A DNA stretch of 64,000 bases from Albimonas donghaensis (GCF_900106695.1 NZ_FNMZ01000008.1:118536-182535); one strand, 5' to 3'; positions 45,839 through 54,638 are shown, counted from the stretch's first letter. Numbers and translations: made by a program. Notes: generated by a model from the sequence alone, not told the origin.

Positions 45839-46166
45839 CCCGGGCTTCCATCGCGCTAAACGCCGCGATATAGCGCTCCTTCCAGCGGGCAGATTCAGCG
45901 CCGGTGAAGCCCATCGCGAGGAAGGGGAAGCCGTCGCGGATCATGTTGACGGCGGGCATGTCGCGCTCGGTTGCGCCGCCCCTCTCCCGAATTTTCGTGG
46001 GCGCAAATTTGCGTTCACGGAACTCGGGGCTGCAATCGAGCCCCTTGACCGCCCGCAGCACGTCGGCGTGCCGCTTCTCGAACCGATCGGCCGCGTCCAG
46101 GCTGGACACCACCGCCACGCCGTCGACCTCGATGACCTCGGGGAGGCCCATGTTCGCGTCGGCCAC
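45839..46166 (-). pseudogene. Rha-family phage regulatory protein truncated by the IS21 element
   Basis: From a GTG start with a strong GGGAGGGAT site, the protein reads VVSSLDAADRFEKRHADVLR, CSPEFRERKF, and DGFPFLAMGFTGAESARWKE followed by RYIAAFSAMEA, the complete N-terminal pRha domain. It is interrupted by the element end at 45838; the frame continues for a while inside the IS. The missing C-terminal part is not found on the other side of the IS. Confidence 0.78.
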
Positions 46167-46169
46167 AGC

Positions 46170-46545
46170 CCATCCCTCCCCGTTTCCCCATCGCGCCCGA
46201 CCTCGGCCGCGAGTTTCCGCAGATCCTCCAGCGCCTTGAGCTTCTCCGGCGAGAACCGCCGCGGGGGGGCGGGGCGCTTGGCCCAGTCGATCTCCTCCAT
46301 CGGCTCGATCCGCTGCCGCGCGGCGGCGAGCGGGTGGAGAGCAGGGTCTCGACAGCCTCGACGTGGATCATTTCGTCGACCCGATCATCCGGCGCCCAAT
46401 CGCCCCATTGAGCCAAAGCGAACGCGTCCAGACAGCCGCCGATCTTCTCAGAAATCCCTGGGAGCACGCGGACCAGAGCCCTCCATCGGTAAGCCACCTC
46501 CATCGCCGCCCTCGAAAGCTTTGACTGCTGAAAATCGACCGTCAA
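46170..46545 (-). pseudogene. Small phage-type gene, probably frameshifted
   Basis: The first half, RAAMEVAYRWRALVRVLPG, then ISEKIGGCLDAFALAQWGDW, reads well from a TTG or ATG (46503) start. Around 46330-46350 protein-like sequence moves to another frame: MEEIDWAKRPAPPRRFSPEK, LKALEDLRKLAAEVGRDG. One indel would join them. It precedes rha. No family is recognised. Confidence 0.4.
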
Positions 46546-46604
46546 CTCGGCTGACGCCCCGCTCCTGGGCTCGTTTAGCCGCGTAGGGGTGGCGGGGGCG
46601 GTGC

Positions 46605-47453
46605 TTAATCAGAGGTGAATCCTGCCCTGGGGGCGATAGGGGCGAGGGGGGTGGCCGCGGCTTCCCGCTCGCCGGCGAGGCGGCGCAGCGGCTCGTTGAA
46701 ATACGACGGGGATGCGGGCGGCTTCCCTCTGCGGCTGGCCGTGACCAAGGCGATGCATTCCACGATAACGTCATCCGAAAGCCCAAGGCTGCGCCATGAC
46801 ATCAGACGAGTGGCCAGATGGAAACTGGCGAATGCCATGCCGAGGCTGGCTTGCCGGGCAGGGTCGGTCTCGTTCGGCACGCCGGCGGCGTCTCGGATTT
46901 GGTAGTAGATCGCGGTGGGGTCCACGCCGGCCTCGCGCGCGCCCGCGCTACCATCGCCAACCAGCTCGCCTTGAGCGCGTGAGCATTGGTGGTGGTGGTG
47001 GACGACGTCATGGTAGTTACCACCTTCTCCTCTAGATGGTTCTTTACGGTTCCTCGGAAGTGGGTTTCCGCCTTTAGCGTCGCTAACTTCCGCCTTTGGA
47101 GCGAGCCCATACTCGGTAGTAATCTTCCGGGTTCCCAGGTTTGAACGGCCGTAATTTTTGGAAGTCGGCTTCCGTGTTTCAGTCCCTCCGATTGTAAGAC
47201 GGTAGCGGTTGGATACGGACTTCCCGCCCTTGGTCGACGGGCATTCGATCAGGCCCTTTTTCTCCAGCCCGCGAACGTGTGTGCGCGCTTGACGCTCGCT
47301 GAGGCGGGCTCTGACGGCCAGCGTCGCCATGCTTGGCCAGCACCAACCGTCGCCTCCGGCCATATCCGCAAGCGCCAGGAGGACGAGTAGCTCGCCTCCC
47401 GAAACCCTCGGTCTGACCAGGGTCCACACTGCTTCGCTAATCCGAACGTTCAT
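46605..47453 (-). CDS. Helix-turn-helix protein, probable prophage replication/regulatory protein
   Basis: A 282-residue protein. The N-terminal 80 residues form an HTH of the replication-initiator-like type (GWCWPSMATLAVRARLSERQ, ARTHVRGLEKKGLIE). The middle is polar with a His run (VVHHHHQC), and the C-terminal part is helical. Start 47453 (MNVRISEAVW) lies inside the preceding small gene, suggesting coupling. Its order after AlpA and before Rha matches early regions of small prophages or satellite elements. Base composition is lower in GC than the neighbours. Confidence 0.7.
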   Translation of the reverse strand: MNVRISEAVWTLVRPRVSGGELLVLLALADMAGGDGWCWPSMATLAVRARLSERQARTHVRGLEKKGLIECPSTKGGKSVSNRYRLTIGGTETRKPTSKNYGRSNLGTRKITTEYGLAPKAEVSDAKGGNPLPRNRKEPSRGEGGNYHDVVHHHHQCSRAQGELVGDGSAGAREAGVDPTAIYYQIRDAAGVPNETDPARQASLGMAFASFHLATRLMSWRSLGLSDDVIVECIALVTASRRGKPPASPSYFNEPLRRLAGEREAAATPLAPIAPRAGFTSD

Positions 47454-47568
47454 TCCAGGCTCCGATCTCGTCGGCGAAGAGACCTTGGGTGTTGCGTGTG
47501 AACGCATCCACCCAGAGCGGCGGGGGGCGCTCGCCGCGGGCGCGGCTCAGGTCATCATTGTTGGTCAT
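47437..47568 (-). CDS. 43-residue prophage protein
   Basis: A short ORF starting MTNNDDLSRARGERPPPLWV and ending EIGAWNERSD. It overlaps the preceding gene as ATGA and the next gene (start 47453) by 17 bp, a coupling pattern that random ORFs would not show on both sides. Function unknown; similar tiny proteins are common between alpA and replication genes. Confidence 0.55.
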   Translation of the reverse strand: MTNNDDLSRARGERPPPLWVDAFTRNTQGLFADEIGAWNERSD

Positions 47569-47771
47569 GCTGTCCAGTCATCCAAGATGACGTTGGTCCC
47601 GAGGCTGGCTCGCAGCGTCCGCGCGCCTCGCTGGCCGAAGCGGGCCAGCTGCCGGGAGTCGACGATCAAGAACCCTGTGCGGGACGCCACCCGGGCGTTC
47701 TCCAGCGGCAGTCGGCGTCTGCCACCGGGAAGCATGCCTCGGGCGCGTATCTCGGCGCGCCCAGGCCACAC
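47565..47771 (-). CDS. 68-residue prophage protein
   Basis: From a GTG start 12 nt after the alpA stop, with GGTGAC upstream. The C-terminal half reads SRTGFLIVDSRQLARFGQRG and ends NVILDDWTA; its stop overlaps the next start as ATGA. Unknown function. Two nearby ORFs in other frames cover the same bases but lack this coupling. Confidence 0.5.
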   Translation of the reverse strand: MWPGRAEIRARGMLPGGRRRLPLENARVASRTGFLIVDSRQLARFGQRGARTLRASLGTNVILDDWTA

Positions 47772-47783
47772 AAGGTCGTCACC

Positions 47784-47978
47784 CTATTCCGCCTGGGAGG
47801 ACTTGCGGCTCTCGAGCCAGGCGAGAACGATGCTCTCGCGCCAACCGACGGCGCGCTTGCCCAGCCGGATGGGGCGGGGAAAGCTGCCGTCGGCGATCAT
47901 CATGTAGATGGTGGAGCGGCTGAGGCTGATGAGAGTCTCAACCTCGCGACGACGGAGGATGCGGTCAATATGCGCCAT
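47784..47978 (-). CDS. AlpA-family phage transcriptional regulator
   Basis: A 64-residue MerR-like HTH protein: ILRRREVETLISLSRSTIYM, then DGSFPRPIRLGKRAVGWRES and IVLAWLESR, a near-complete AlpA signature. AGGGA precedes the start. AlpA proteins switch on excision or early genes of prophages and integrative elements. It heads the small coupled gene chain to the left. Confidence 0.9.
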   Translation of the reverse strand: MAHIDRILRRREVETLISLSRSTIYMMIADGSFPRPIRLGKRAVGWRESIVLAWLESRKSSQAE

Positions 47979-48188
47979 GCTGGTCCCTGCTGATCGGGGA
48001 CCTGCGCTCAAGAAAGCGCAAACCCCCAATACGATTTGGAGATCAGAGGGCGCTTCCTGCGTCGGCTCTTCAGAGAGATTGCCGGATGTTGTGTTCCGAC
48101 GCAAGCCGGCACGCAACATTTGGAGCCGAGCGCGTCTTTCGCCCTGCGGCGCCCGTTGGCGGTGTCGACGGGGAATTGAAACTTCGGC

Positions 48189-48330
48189 GTCAACTCGCCA
48201 GCGCGACGACCTTCGCCGGCGGCCCGGCCACGAACTCCGCCCAACGGCCGAGCAAGGCGCGCCGATGCTCGAGGTGGTCGGTGCGGTTGTAGCTCCGCTC
48301 CACCTGCGTGCCGTGCGCATGAGACGATCA
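48189..48330 (-). pseudogene. Tyrosine recombinase (integrase) C-terminal remnant
   Basis: The last 40 codons read HGTQVERSYNRTDLEHRRAL followed by LGRWAEFVAG and a stop. This is the usual C-terminal tail of P4/alpha-type phage integrases (VERAYxRSDxLExRRxLMxxW). The catalytic domain is missing. It marks one boundary of the prophage remnant, next to the aldehyde dehydrogenase operon. Confidence 0.7.
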
Positions 48331-48383
48331 AGTTGATATCGAGACGACGCGGCATCCGAACGGAAAACCCGTCGTTCGATCGT

Positions 48384-48412
48384 GCGGGGGACCGTCGAAG
48401 CCAGTCCCCCGC
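48384..48412 (-). terminator. Terminator hairpin of the carboxylase-RidA-ALDH operon
   Basis: A perfect 9-bp stem (GCGGGGGAC at 48384-48392 with GTCCCCCGC at 48404-48412, 11-nt loop) begins 9 nt after the ALDH stop. A short T-run (GGGTTTTCC) follows about 16 nt later on the minus strand. Confidence 0.6.
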
Positions 48413-48420
48413 GCCGTCGC

Positions 48421-49875
48421 TCAGGTCGCGCCGAACAGGCTGCGCGGGATGAGATAGGCTTCGAGCCCGCGTCGCCCCCATTCCTCGCCATTGCCCGACG
48501 CGCCCCAGCCTCCGAACGGCGCAGCGAAATCAGACGCCGCGCCGTTGATGTGCACCATGCCGGTCCGCATCCGCCGGGCGAACGCGAGCGCGCGCGACGA
48601 ATCCGCCGAGGAGACATAGCCCGACAACCCGTAGCGCGTGGCATGAACCAACCGCAGGGCGTCCGCCTCGTCGCCATAGGCAAGAATCGCGAGCACCGGG
48701 CCGAAGACCTCCTCGCGGGCCAAAGCCATGTCGGGCGTGACCCCCGAGAACACGGTGGGGCGAATGTAGAACCCCTCCGCCGCCGATCCGGGCAGGTCCG
48801 AGGGGCGGTCCGGCCCGCCGCAAAGCAGACGCGCCCCGCCCTCGGCCGCCTCACGGATCATCATCCGCACCCGGTCGAACTGCGCGCGATTGGCCAGCGG
48901 TCCGAGGAACACGCCCTCCGCATCCGGCGGGCCGACCTTGAGGGACTCGGCGGCCCCGGCGGCCAGGGCCTCCACATCGGCCAACCGGTCCGCGGGGACA
49001 AGCAACCGGGTCGGCGCGTCGCAGCTCTGACCGGAATTGGCCATGCAGGCGCGCACCGCCGCGGGCACGGCCCTGTCGAAGTCGACATCGGGAAGCAGCA
49101 CGTTCGCCGACTTGCCCCCCAGCTCCTGATGCACGCGCTTGACCGAGGGCGCCGCCGCCAACGCCACGGCCACCCCGCCCCGGTTCGACCCGGTGAAGGA
49201 GACCATGTCCACGTCAGGATGCGCGCTGAGCGTCGCGCCCGCGGTGCGCCCCTCCCCGATCACGAGGTTGAACACGCCTGCGGGAAGCTCCGCCTCCTCG
49301 AGGATCTCGGCGAAGAGCAGGGCCGACAGCGGCGCCAGCTCCGAGGGCTTCAGGATCATCGTGCAGCCCGCCGCCAGCGCCGGGGCGACCTTGCAGGCGA
49401 TCTGGTTCATCGGCCAGTTCCACGGCGTGATCAGCGCGCATACGCCGAGCGGCTCATGGGTGACCAGCGCCGTGCCCATGGTCTCTTCGAACATATAGTC
49501 CTCGAGAACGCGGATCGCCTCTTTCAGGTGGCCATAACCGGCGCCGGCCTGGGCGCGTAGGGCGAGGCGGGCAGGGGCGCCCATCTCGGTGGAGATCGCG
49601 GCGGCCATCTCCTCCATCCGCCGCTTGTAGATCGTGGCGACGCGGGTCAGGGCGTCGATCCGGTCCTGGCGTGTGGTGGCGGACCAGGCGGGGAAGGCGG
49701 CGGCGGCGGCCCGGGCGGCGGCATCGGCTTCGGCGGCGCCGGCCAGGTCGAACCGGGCGTAGGGCCGACCGGTCGCCGGGTTGAGCGCCTCGAAGGGCGC
49801 GGGGGTGACGGGCGCGATCCAGCGCCCGTCGATGAAGCTTTCGCCCAGATGGGGCGAAGATGTGCAACCGCTCAC
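48421..49875 (-). CDS. NAD(P)-dependent aldehyde dehydrogenase
   Basis: A 484-residue ALDH-superfamily enzyme. Cofactor site TPWNWPMNQIACKVAPAL and FTGSNRGGVAV; catalytic Glu in HQELGGKSANVLL; catalytic Cys in NSGQSCDAPTRLL. GTG 49875 is the start: it lies 2 nt after the ridA stop, and the open frame upstream overlaps ridA entirely. The substrate aldehyde is unknown. By operon membership it may oxidise a semialdehyde made from the imported acid. Confidence 0.9.
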   Translation of the reverse strand: MSGCTSSPHLGESFIDGRWIAPVTPAPFEALNPATGRPYARFDLAGAAEADAAARAAAAAFPAWSATTRQDRIDALTRVATIYKRRMEEMAAAISTEMGAPARLALRAQAGAGYGHLKEAIRVLEDYMFEETMGTALVTHEPLGVCALITPWNWPMNQIACKVAPALAAGCTMILKPSELAPLSALLFAEILEEAELPAGVFNLVIGEGRTAGATLSAHPDVDMVSFTGSNRGGVAVALAAAPSVKRVHQELGGKSANVLLPDVDFDRAVPAAVRACMANSGQSCDAPTRLLVPADRLADVEALAAGAAESLKVGPPDAEGVFLGPLANRAQFDRVRMMIREAAEGGARLLCGGPDRPSDLPGSAAEGFYIRPTVFSGVTPDMALAREEVFGPVLAILAYGDEADALRLVHATRYGLSGYVSSADSSRALAFARRMRTGMVHINGAASDFAAPFGGWGASGNGEEWGRRGLEAYLIPRSLFGAT

Positions 49876-49877
49876 GC

Positions 49878-50246
49878 TCAGCGCGCCGCGGTGACGATGA
49901 ACTCGACGTCCAGCCCGGCGCGGTTCAGGTCGCCGGTATAGCAGGCCCGGCCCGGCGCGCAGCCCTCGGGCAGCCAGGCGTCCCAAGCTTCGTTCATGCC
50001 GTCGAAATGCTTCATGTCGGTCAGAATGATCTGAACCATCAGCAGGTTGGCCTTCGAAGTTCCGGCCTCGGCGAGGCGGGCGTCGATGGCGGCGAGGATC
50101 TCTTCGGTCTGCGCTTTGGCGGAGGCGCCGGGATTGGCCTTGGCCACCTGGCCGGCGAGGTAGACCGTGCCGTTGTGGATCGAGATCTGGGTCATGCGGG
50201 GGCCGACGCCGATGCGCTCGACGGTCGACTGGATCGTGGTGGTCAT
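49878..50246 (-). CDS. RidA-family protein (enamine/imine deaminase-like)
   Basis: A 122-residue YjgF/YER057c/UK114-family protein. The central SIHNGTVYLAGQVAKANPGA and the C-terminal GRACYTGDLNRAGLDVEFIV with the conserved Arg fit the family. RidA hydrolyses reactive 2-aminoacrylate-type enamines; catabolic-operon members often act on pathway intermediates. It is placed between the biotin carboxylase and ALDH genes, 2 nt from the latter. Confidence 0.88.
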   Translation of the reverse strand: MTTTIQSTVERIGVGPRMTQISIHNGTVYLAGQVAKANPGASAKAQTEEILAAIDARLAEAGTSKANLLMVQIILTDMKHFDGMNEAWDAWLPEGCAPGRACYTGDLNRAGLDVEFIVTAAR

Positions 50247-50360
50247 GCTTGGGAGGCCTTTGTTCGGAGCTTGGACAAGAAGGGATCGTTCGGCCCGGAA
50301 AGGTCCGGCCCGCTCGGGTCAGTTCGGCGCTGCGCGGGATGCAGGCGAGGTTGGACGGGA

Positions 50361-51749
50361 TCAGGCGATCGCGACGTCCAATGACGCGGCCGCAGCGACC
50401 AGTGCCGTGCGGCGGCGTTCCAGGAGGCCGGTGTCGAGGCGGCCCGCGATGATGTCGGGGTCCTCGAGGCAGGCGATCAGAAAACGCAGATTGGTAGCGA
50501 CCCCCTCGATTTCGACCGCGCGCAGGGTGGCCAGCGCGGCGCGGCGCGCGGCGTCGCGATCGGCGCCGCGCAGGATGATCTTGGCGATCATCGGGTCGTA
50601 GTAGGGGGTGATCTCGTCACCCTCGGCATAGGCGGTCTCGATGCGGAGATCCGGGCCCGGGGCTAGGGTGCGGAAGCGGCTCAGCTTGCCGGGAGAGGGC
50701 AGGAAGCCCTTGGCCGGGTCCTCGGCGTAGAGCCGGCATTCGATCGCATGGCCGGTCAGCATCGCCTGGGGCCCCGGCGCTGGCGAGCGCCCGGCCGCGT
50801 AGTCGAGTTGCATGCGCACCAGATCCACGCCTGCGGCCATCTCGGTCACCGGATGCTCGACCTGGATGCGGGTGTTCATCTCGAGGAAGAAGAACGCGGA
50901 GGTGGCGGCGTCGTAGACGTATTCCACCGTCCCCGCGCCCTCGTAGTCCACCGCCCTGCACAGGGCGACCGCAGCGTCGGCCATCGCCGCGCGCGTGGTG
51001 TCGGAGAGGCCGGGGGCCGGCGCTTCCTCGACCACCTTCTGGAACCGCCGCTGCAGAGAGCAGTCGCGTTCGCCGAAGGCCTGCGCGCCGGCGGCGCCCC
51101 AGCCGAAGACCTGCACTTCGACATGGCGGGCGTCGGGGACGAATTTCTCAAGATAAACGGTGGCGTCGCCGAAGGCCTTGCCGGCGGTGGCGCGGGCGGA
51201 GGCGAGCACCGCGGCCAGCCGCTCGGGCCGGTCCACCCGTCGCATGCCTATGCCGCCGCCGCCGGAAGCGGCCTTGATCAGCAGCGGGTAGCCCACGGCT
51301 GCTGCGGCGGCGCGGACCTGGTCCTCGGGGGCGTCTTCGGCGAACCGCGGGCTGCCGGGTGCGACGGGGACGCCGGCGGCGGCAGCGGCCTCGCGGGCGC
51401 GCTGCTTGTCGCCCATGCGCGCGATGGTGGCGGGAGCCGGGCCGATCCAGGTTAGCCCCGCCGCCTGCACGGCGGCGGCGAACTCGGCGCTTTCGGACAG
51501 GAAGCCGTAGCCCGGGTGCACCGCGTCGGCGCCGGACCGCGCCGCTGCCTCGAGGATCGCGTCGACGCGAAGGTAGCTGGCGCGGGCCGGCGCGGGGCCG
51601 ACGATCACGCATTCGTCCGCATCCCGCGCATGCAACGACCCGGCATCGGCCTCGGACGCGATCGCGACCGTGGCCAGCCCGGCCTCGCGGCAGGCCCGGA
51701 TCACGCGGCGGGCGATTTCGCCGCGATTGGCGACCAGCACTTTCTTCAT
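50361..51749 (-). CDS. Biotin carboxylase subunit (AccC-like)
   Basis: A 462-residue stand-alone biotin carboxylase. It starts MKKVLVANRGEIARRVIRAC after an AAGGAG site. The ATP-grasp Gly loop is KAASGGGGIGMR, followed by ERDCSLQRRFQKVVEEAPAP and the Mg/bicarbonate site MNTRIQVEHPVTE. No biotinyl domain is present; the matching carrier (60463-60684) and carboxyltransferase (60681-62207) are at the far end of the divergent operon. Together they could form an acyl-CoA carboxylase, for example for propionyl-CoA. AccC of fatty-acid synthesis is the alternative. Confidence 0.9.
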   Translation of the reverse strand: MKKVLVANRGEIARRVIRACREAGLATVAIASEADAGSLHARDADECVIVGPAPARASYLRVDAILEAAARSGADAVHPGYGFLSESAEFAAAVQAAGLTWIGPAPATIARMGDKQRAREAAAAAGVPVAPGSPRFAEDAPEDQVRAAAAAVGYPLLIKAASGGGGIGMRRVDRPERLAAVLASARATAGKAFGDATVYLEKFVPDARHVEVQVFGWGAAGAQAFGERDCSLQRRFQKVVEEAPAPGLSDTTRAAMADAAVALCRAVDYEGAGTVEYVYDAATSAFFFLEMNTRIQVEHPVTEMAAGVDLVRMQLDYAAGRSPAPGPQAMLTGHAIECRLYAEDPAKGFLPSPGKLSRFRTLAPGPDLRIETAYAEGDEITPYYDPMIAKIILRGADRDAARRAALATLRAVEIEGVATNLRFLIACLEDPDIIAGRLDTGLLERRRTALVAAAASLDVAIA

Positions 51750-51928
51750 GCGGGAGAGCTCCTTGAAATGGGCGCGGGGGGAAGACCGAGCGCACGGCCG
51801 CCGCGCAGAGCGCTTGCGGGTGCAGCGCGCAGGTCTCCGTTCGCCGCCCACAGGGCGCAGGCGGCGGGAGGAAAGGAGGCGGAAGCGGCGCCCGGCGCCG
51901 CGTCGCGGTATCGAAAAGCTACCCCGCG

Positions 51929-52672
51929 CTACTGGCGCGAGGGCGCGCGTCCGCCAGAGGCGGGCGGCGTGAGAACCCAGAGCACCCGGGCCTCCTCGTC
52001 GGTTTCGTTGTCGACCCGATGCCGAAGCATCGATGAGAATCGGAAGCTGTCTCCTTCGGAAAGCTCGTAGACGTCGTCTCCGATCAACAGCTTGATACGT
52101 CCCTTGATCACCACCCCGGCCTTCTCGCCCTGGTGGTTGTAGAGCGCCCCGCCGGAGGTGCCGCCGGGGGCGAACACGAACTCCCACATCTCCAGCAGGC
52201 TCGCGCCTGGGGGCATGAGGAACTGCTTGTCTATGCCTGTGGGCTTGAGCGTGAGGCGCCGGCGCTGATCGGCGCGCACGATATAGGGATTCGCACCCTC
52301 CTCCTGCGCATCGTCTCGGAAGAACTCGGTGATCGGCACCTCCAGCGCGCCGGCCAGAAGGCGCAGCGTGCGCAAGGAGGGCGTCGCCTGCCCCCGCTCG
52401 ATCTGGCTGAGCATGGGCACCGAGATCATCGCCTGTTCCGCCAGCACGCCCAGAGACCACCCGCGACGTTGGCGCTCGAAGCGCACCACGGCGCCCACTT
52501 TCGCATCAGCGTCGGCATAGGCCTCCGGCTCGCCCCCGGAATCCGCTGTCCGAGCCGCCTCCCTGGCCTTCTTCGGGCCGGCCGGTCCGGGCGCCTTGGC
52601 GCTCGTTGTGCTCTTGCGCGGAGACGAGGCGCCAACTCCCTCTGCGTCCTTCTCGTTTTTTTTCAATGACAT
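51929..52672 (-). CDS. XRE-family regulator with cupin domain
   Basis: A 247-residue regulator. The first 60 residues are polar and Lys/Ala-rich. The HTH spans VRFERQRRGWSLGVLAEQAM through SVPMLSQIERGQATPSLRTL. The C-terminal cupin has SGGALYNHQGEKAGVVIKGR and LRHRVDNETDEEARVLWVL, a probable ligand sensor. It lies between two divergent operons and its own start faces the inverted repeat at 52772-52805, so it likely controls both sets of genes according to substrate. Confidence 0.9.
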   Translation of the reverse strand: MSLKKNEKDAEGVGASSPRKSTTSAKAPGPAGPKKAREAARTADSGGEPEAYADADAKVGAVVRFERQRRGWSLGVLAEQAMISVPMLSQIERGQATPSLRTLRLLAGALEVPITEFFRDDAQEEGANPYIVRADQRRRLTLKPTGIDKQFLMPPGASLLEMWEFVFAPGGTSGGALYNHQGEKAGVVIKGRIKLLIGDDVYELSEGDSFRFSSMLRHRVDNETDEEARVLWVLTPPASGGRAPSRQ

Positions 52673-52747
52673 TCTTTTCCACCCTAGGCTTCAGCGGCTC
52701 TCCTCGGGCCTCGCCGGACGGGGCGGGGCTCGGCGAGATCACGCCGA

Positions 52748-52776
52748 CATTAGTGTGGTGAAATTAGAGGCGTCAA
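52748..52776 (-). promoter_or_regulatory. Promoter of the XRE-cupin gene
   Basis: On the minus strand TTGACG (52776-52771) and CTAATG (52753-52748) are 17 bp apart, 75 bp before the regulator start. The -35 overlaps the left arm of the inverted repeat at 52772-52805. Confidence 0.5.
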
Positions 52777-52806
52777 GTTTTGATGTGAGCAAAAATTGGC
52801 TTGACA
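52772..52806. promoter_or_regulatory. Inverted repeat and plus-strand -35 in the divergent region
   Basis: GTCAAG (52772-52777) and CTTGAC (52800-52805) form an inverted repeat with 22 bp between the arms. The right arm is part of TTGACA (52801-52806), a consensus -35 facing the MaoC gene; its -10 is not clear (AAACTT at 17 bp). A regulator bound to both arms would cover the two divergent -35 boxes. Confidence 0.5.
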
Positions 52807-52954
52807 GAACTTATTCCGTGACGAAACTTCAAGGCACCGGATTTGATCAGATCGAACTGATTGAGCCCGCCGAAGCCCGTCCGCCTCTTCCCGCCCGGCG
52901 TGCGGCCGGCGTCAAGCGCCGCCCTCTTTTCCTTGCTGACGGAACCTGCCGCGC

Positions 52955-53473
52955 ATGCTTCCCCCCCCGCTTTCCGATGCTCCGCTGATCCCGAAAGGGA
53001 ACTGGTTCGAAGCGCATGCGCTTGGCCGGAGCTTCGACCATCACTGGGGCCGCACGATCCGCGCCTCCGAGGCCACGCTGTTCGCGGCCCTGACGCTCAA
53101 CTTCAATCCGCTGCACTTCAACCGGGAAGCCGCGGCGGCCGACGGCCATCCCGACGCGCCGCTGCCCTCGACCTTGGTCTTCGCGACGGTTCAAGGCCTT
53201 TCGGTGGAGGATCTGTCCGAAGTCGGAGGCGCCTTCCTCGGCATTGACGACATGGCGTTCGAGCGCCCGGTCTATCCCGAAGACACCCTTACCGCCCGCT
53301 CCGAGGTGATCGGCCTGCGCGACAGCCGCTCGAACCCCGAGATGGGCATCGTCACCTGGCTTACCGAAGGCTTCAACCAGCGCGGCGAGCGCGTGGTGTC
53401 GTTCAAGCGCACCAATCTGGTCCCTCGCGCGCCCCGCACCCAAGACACCGCCGCCCAAGGAGTTCCGGCATGA
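52955..53473 (+). CDS. MaoC-family dehydratase (first)
   Basis: A 172-residue hot-dog protein. The hydratase motif region reads LFAALTLNFNPLHFNREAAA, with Asn in place of the usual Asp in the GDxNPLH pattern, then LPSTLVFATVQGLSVEDLSE and a C-terminal TRSEVIGLRDSRSNPE-like strand (TARSEVIGLRDSRSNPE). It heads the plus-strand operon and its stop overlaps the acyl-CoA dehydrogenase start. It probably hydrates an enoyl-CoA or pairs with the second MaoC protein as a heterodimer. Confidence 0.87.
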   Translation: MLPPPLSDAPLIPKGNWFEAHALGRSFDHHWGRTIRASEATLFAALTLNFNPLHFNREAAAADGHPDAPLPSTLVFATVQGLSVEDLSEVGGAFLGIDDMAFERPVYPEDTLTARSEVIGLRDSRSNPEMGIVTWLTEGFNQRGERVVSFKRTNLVPRAPRTQDTAAQGVPA

Positions 53474-54636
53474 CCGTTCACGCCACCGGCCTTACCCCGG
53501 ACCGCGCCGCGATCCGCGATCACGCCCGCGAATTCGTGCGCCGCGAGATCCTGCCCCAGGTCCGCGCGCTGGATAACGCCCAGGCCGACATTCCGATGGC
53601 GATGCGCGAGAAGCTTGCCGAGATGGGCTATTTCGGACTGCTTATCCCGGAGGAGTACGGTGGCCTCGGGCTGGGCTGCTACGAATACTGTCTCGTCTCC
53701 GAGGAGCTGTCGCGGGCCTGGATGTCGGTGGGCTCGATCATCGTGCGCGGCAACCTGCTGATCGGCGCCCAGGCGATGAGCGAGGAGATGCGCCGCCGCT
53801 ACCTGCCCAGGATGGCGACCGGCGAGATGGTCGGCGCCTTCGCCATGTCCGAACCCGATGCAGGTTCCGACGTGGCGGGTCTGAAGACTCGGGCGGTGAA
53901 GGACGGCGACAGCTACCGGATCACTGGAAACAAGTACTGGTGCACCTTCGCCAGGGAGGCCGATTTCCTGATCGTGGTCGCCCGCACCTCTCCGGCGCCC
54001 GAAGGCAAGCGGCACCGGGGCTTGTCGATGTTCATGATCGAGAAGCCCCGCGGCGAATTCCCCGAGGGCATCTCCGGAGCCCCAATCCCCAAGATCGGCT
54101 ACTTCGGGATGAAAACCTACGAGCTCGCCTTCGACGAATTCGTGGTCGGCGCCGACCAGATGATCGGCGAGGAGGGGCAGGGCTTCTACTACGCGACCCA
54201 GGGGCTCGAATGCGCCCGCGCTCAGACCGGTGCGCGCTCGGTCGGCGTCGCCCGGGGCGCGCTGGAGGACGCCGTCGCCTACAGCCAGGAACGGGTGCAG
54301 TTCGGCAACCCGATCTCGGCCTTTCAAGAGACCCGTTTCAAGATCGCCCGCATGGCCAGCGATATCGAGGCGGGCCGCGCGCTGGTCTACGACGTGGCCG
54401 ACAAGATCGACACCGGCACGCGCTGCGACCGCGAGGCGGCGATGGCCAAGTACTTCTGCACGGAGATGTCCGAGCGGGTGGCCTCGGACGCGCTCCAGAT
54501 CCATGGCGGCGCCGGCTACACCAAGCTGCATGACGTGGAGCGGCACTGGCGCGACGCGCGTCTGACCAAACTGTTTGAGGGCACGTCCGAAATCCAGCTT
54601 CGGGTCATCTCCGACAGCATCCTGGGGAGGGGCTGA
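53470..54636 (+). CDS. Acyl-CoA dehydrogenase
   Basis: A 388-residue FAD enzyme of the short/branched-chain group. FAD/substrate motifs are GAFAMSEPDAGSDVAGLKTR and KYWCTFAREADFLIV; ARAQTGARSVGVARGALEDA precedes IHGGAGYTKLHDVERHWRDA and the catalytic Glu in KLFEGTSEIQ. It oxidises an acyl-CoA to the 2-enoyl-CoA. Between two MaoC genes and before a CoA-transferase, it may act on a dicarboxylic acyl-CoA such as methylsuccinyl-CoA. Confidence 0.93.
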   Translation: MTVHATGLTPDRAAIRDHAREFVRREILPQVRALDNAQADIPMAMREKLAEMGYFGLLIPEEYGGLGLGCYEYCLVSEELSRAWMSVGSIIVRGNLLIGAQAMSEEMRRRYLPRMATGEMVGAFAMSEPDAGSDVAGLKTRAVKDGDSYRITGNKYWCTFAREADFLIVVARTSPAPEGKRHRGLSMFMIEKPRGEFPEGISGAPIPKIGYFGMKTYELAFDEFVVGADQMIGEEGQGFYYATQGLECARAQTGARSVGVARGALEDAVAYSQERVQFGNPISAFQETRFKIARMASDIEAGRALVYDVADKIDTGTRCDREAAMAKYFCTEMSERVASDALQIHGGAGYTKLHDVERHWRDARLTKLFEGTSEIQLRVISDSILGRG

Positions 54637-54638
54637 GC

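Noticed and set aside
43340..45846. Target-site duplication around the IS21 element
   Set aside because: The 8 bases on the two sides (GTTTCAGG and CCCGGGCT) do not match.
48300..48380. A tRNA gene as integration site of the prophage remnant
   Set aside because: No cloverleaf can be formed next to the integrase remnant.
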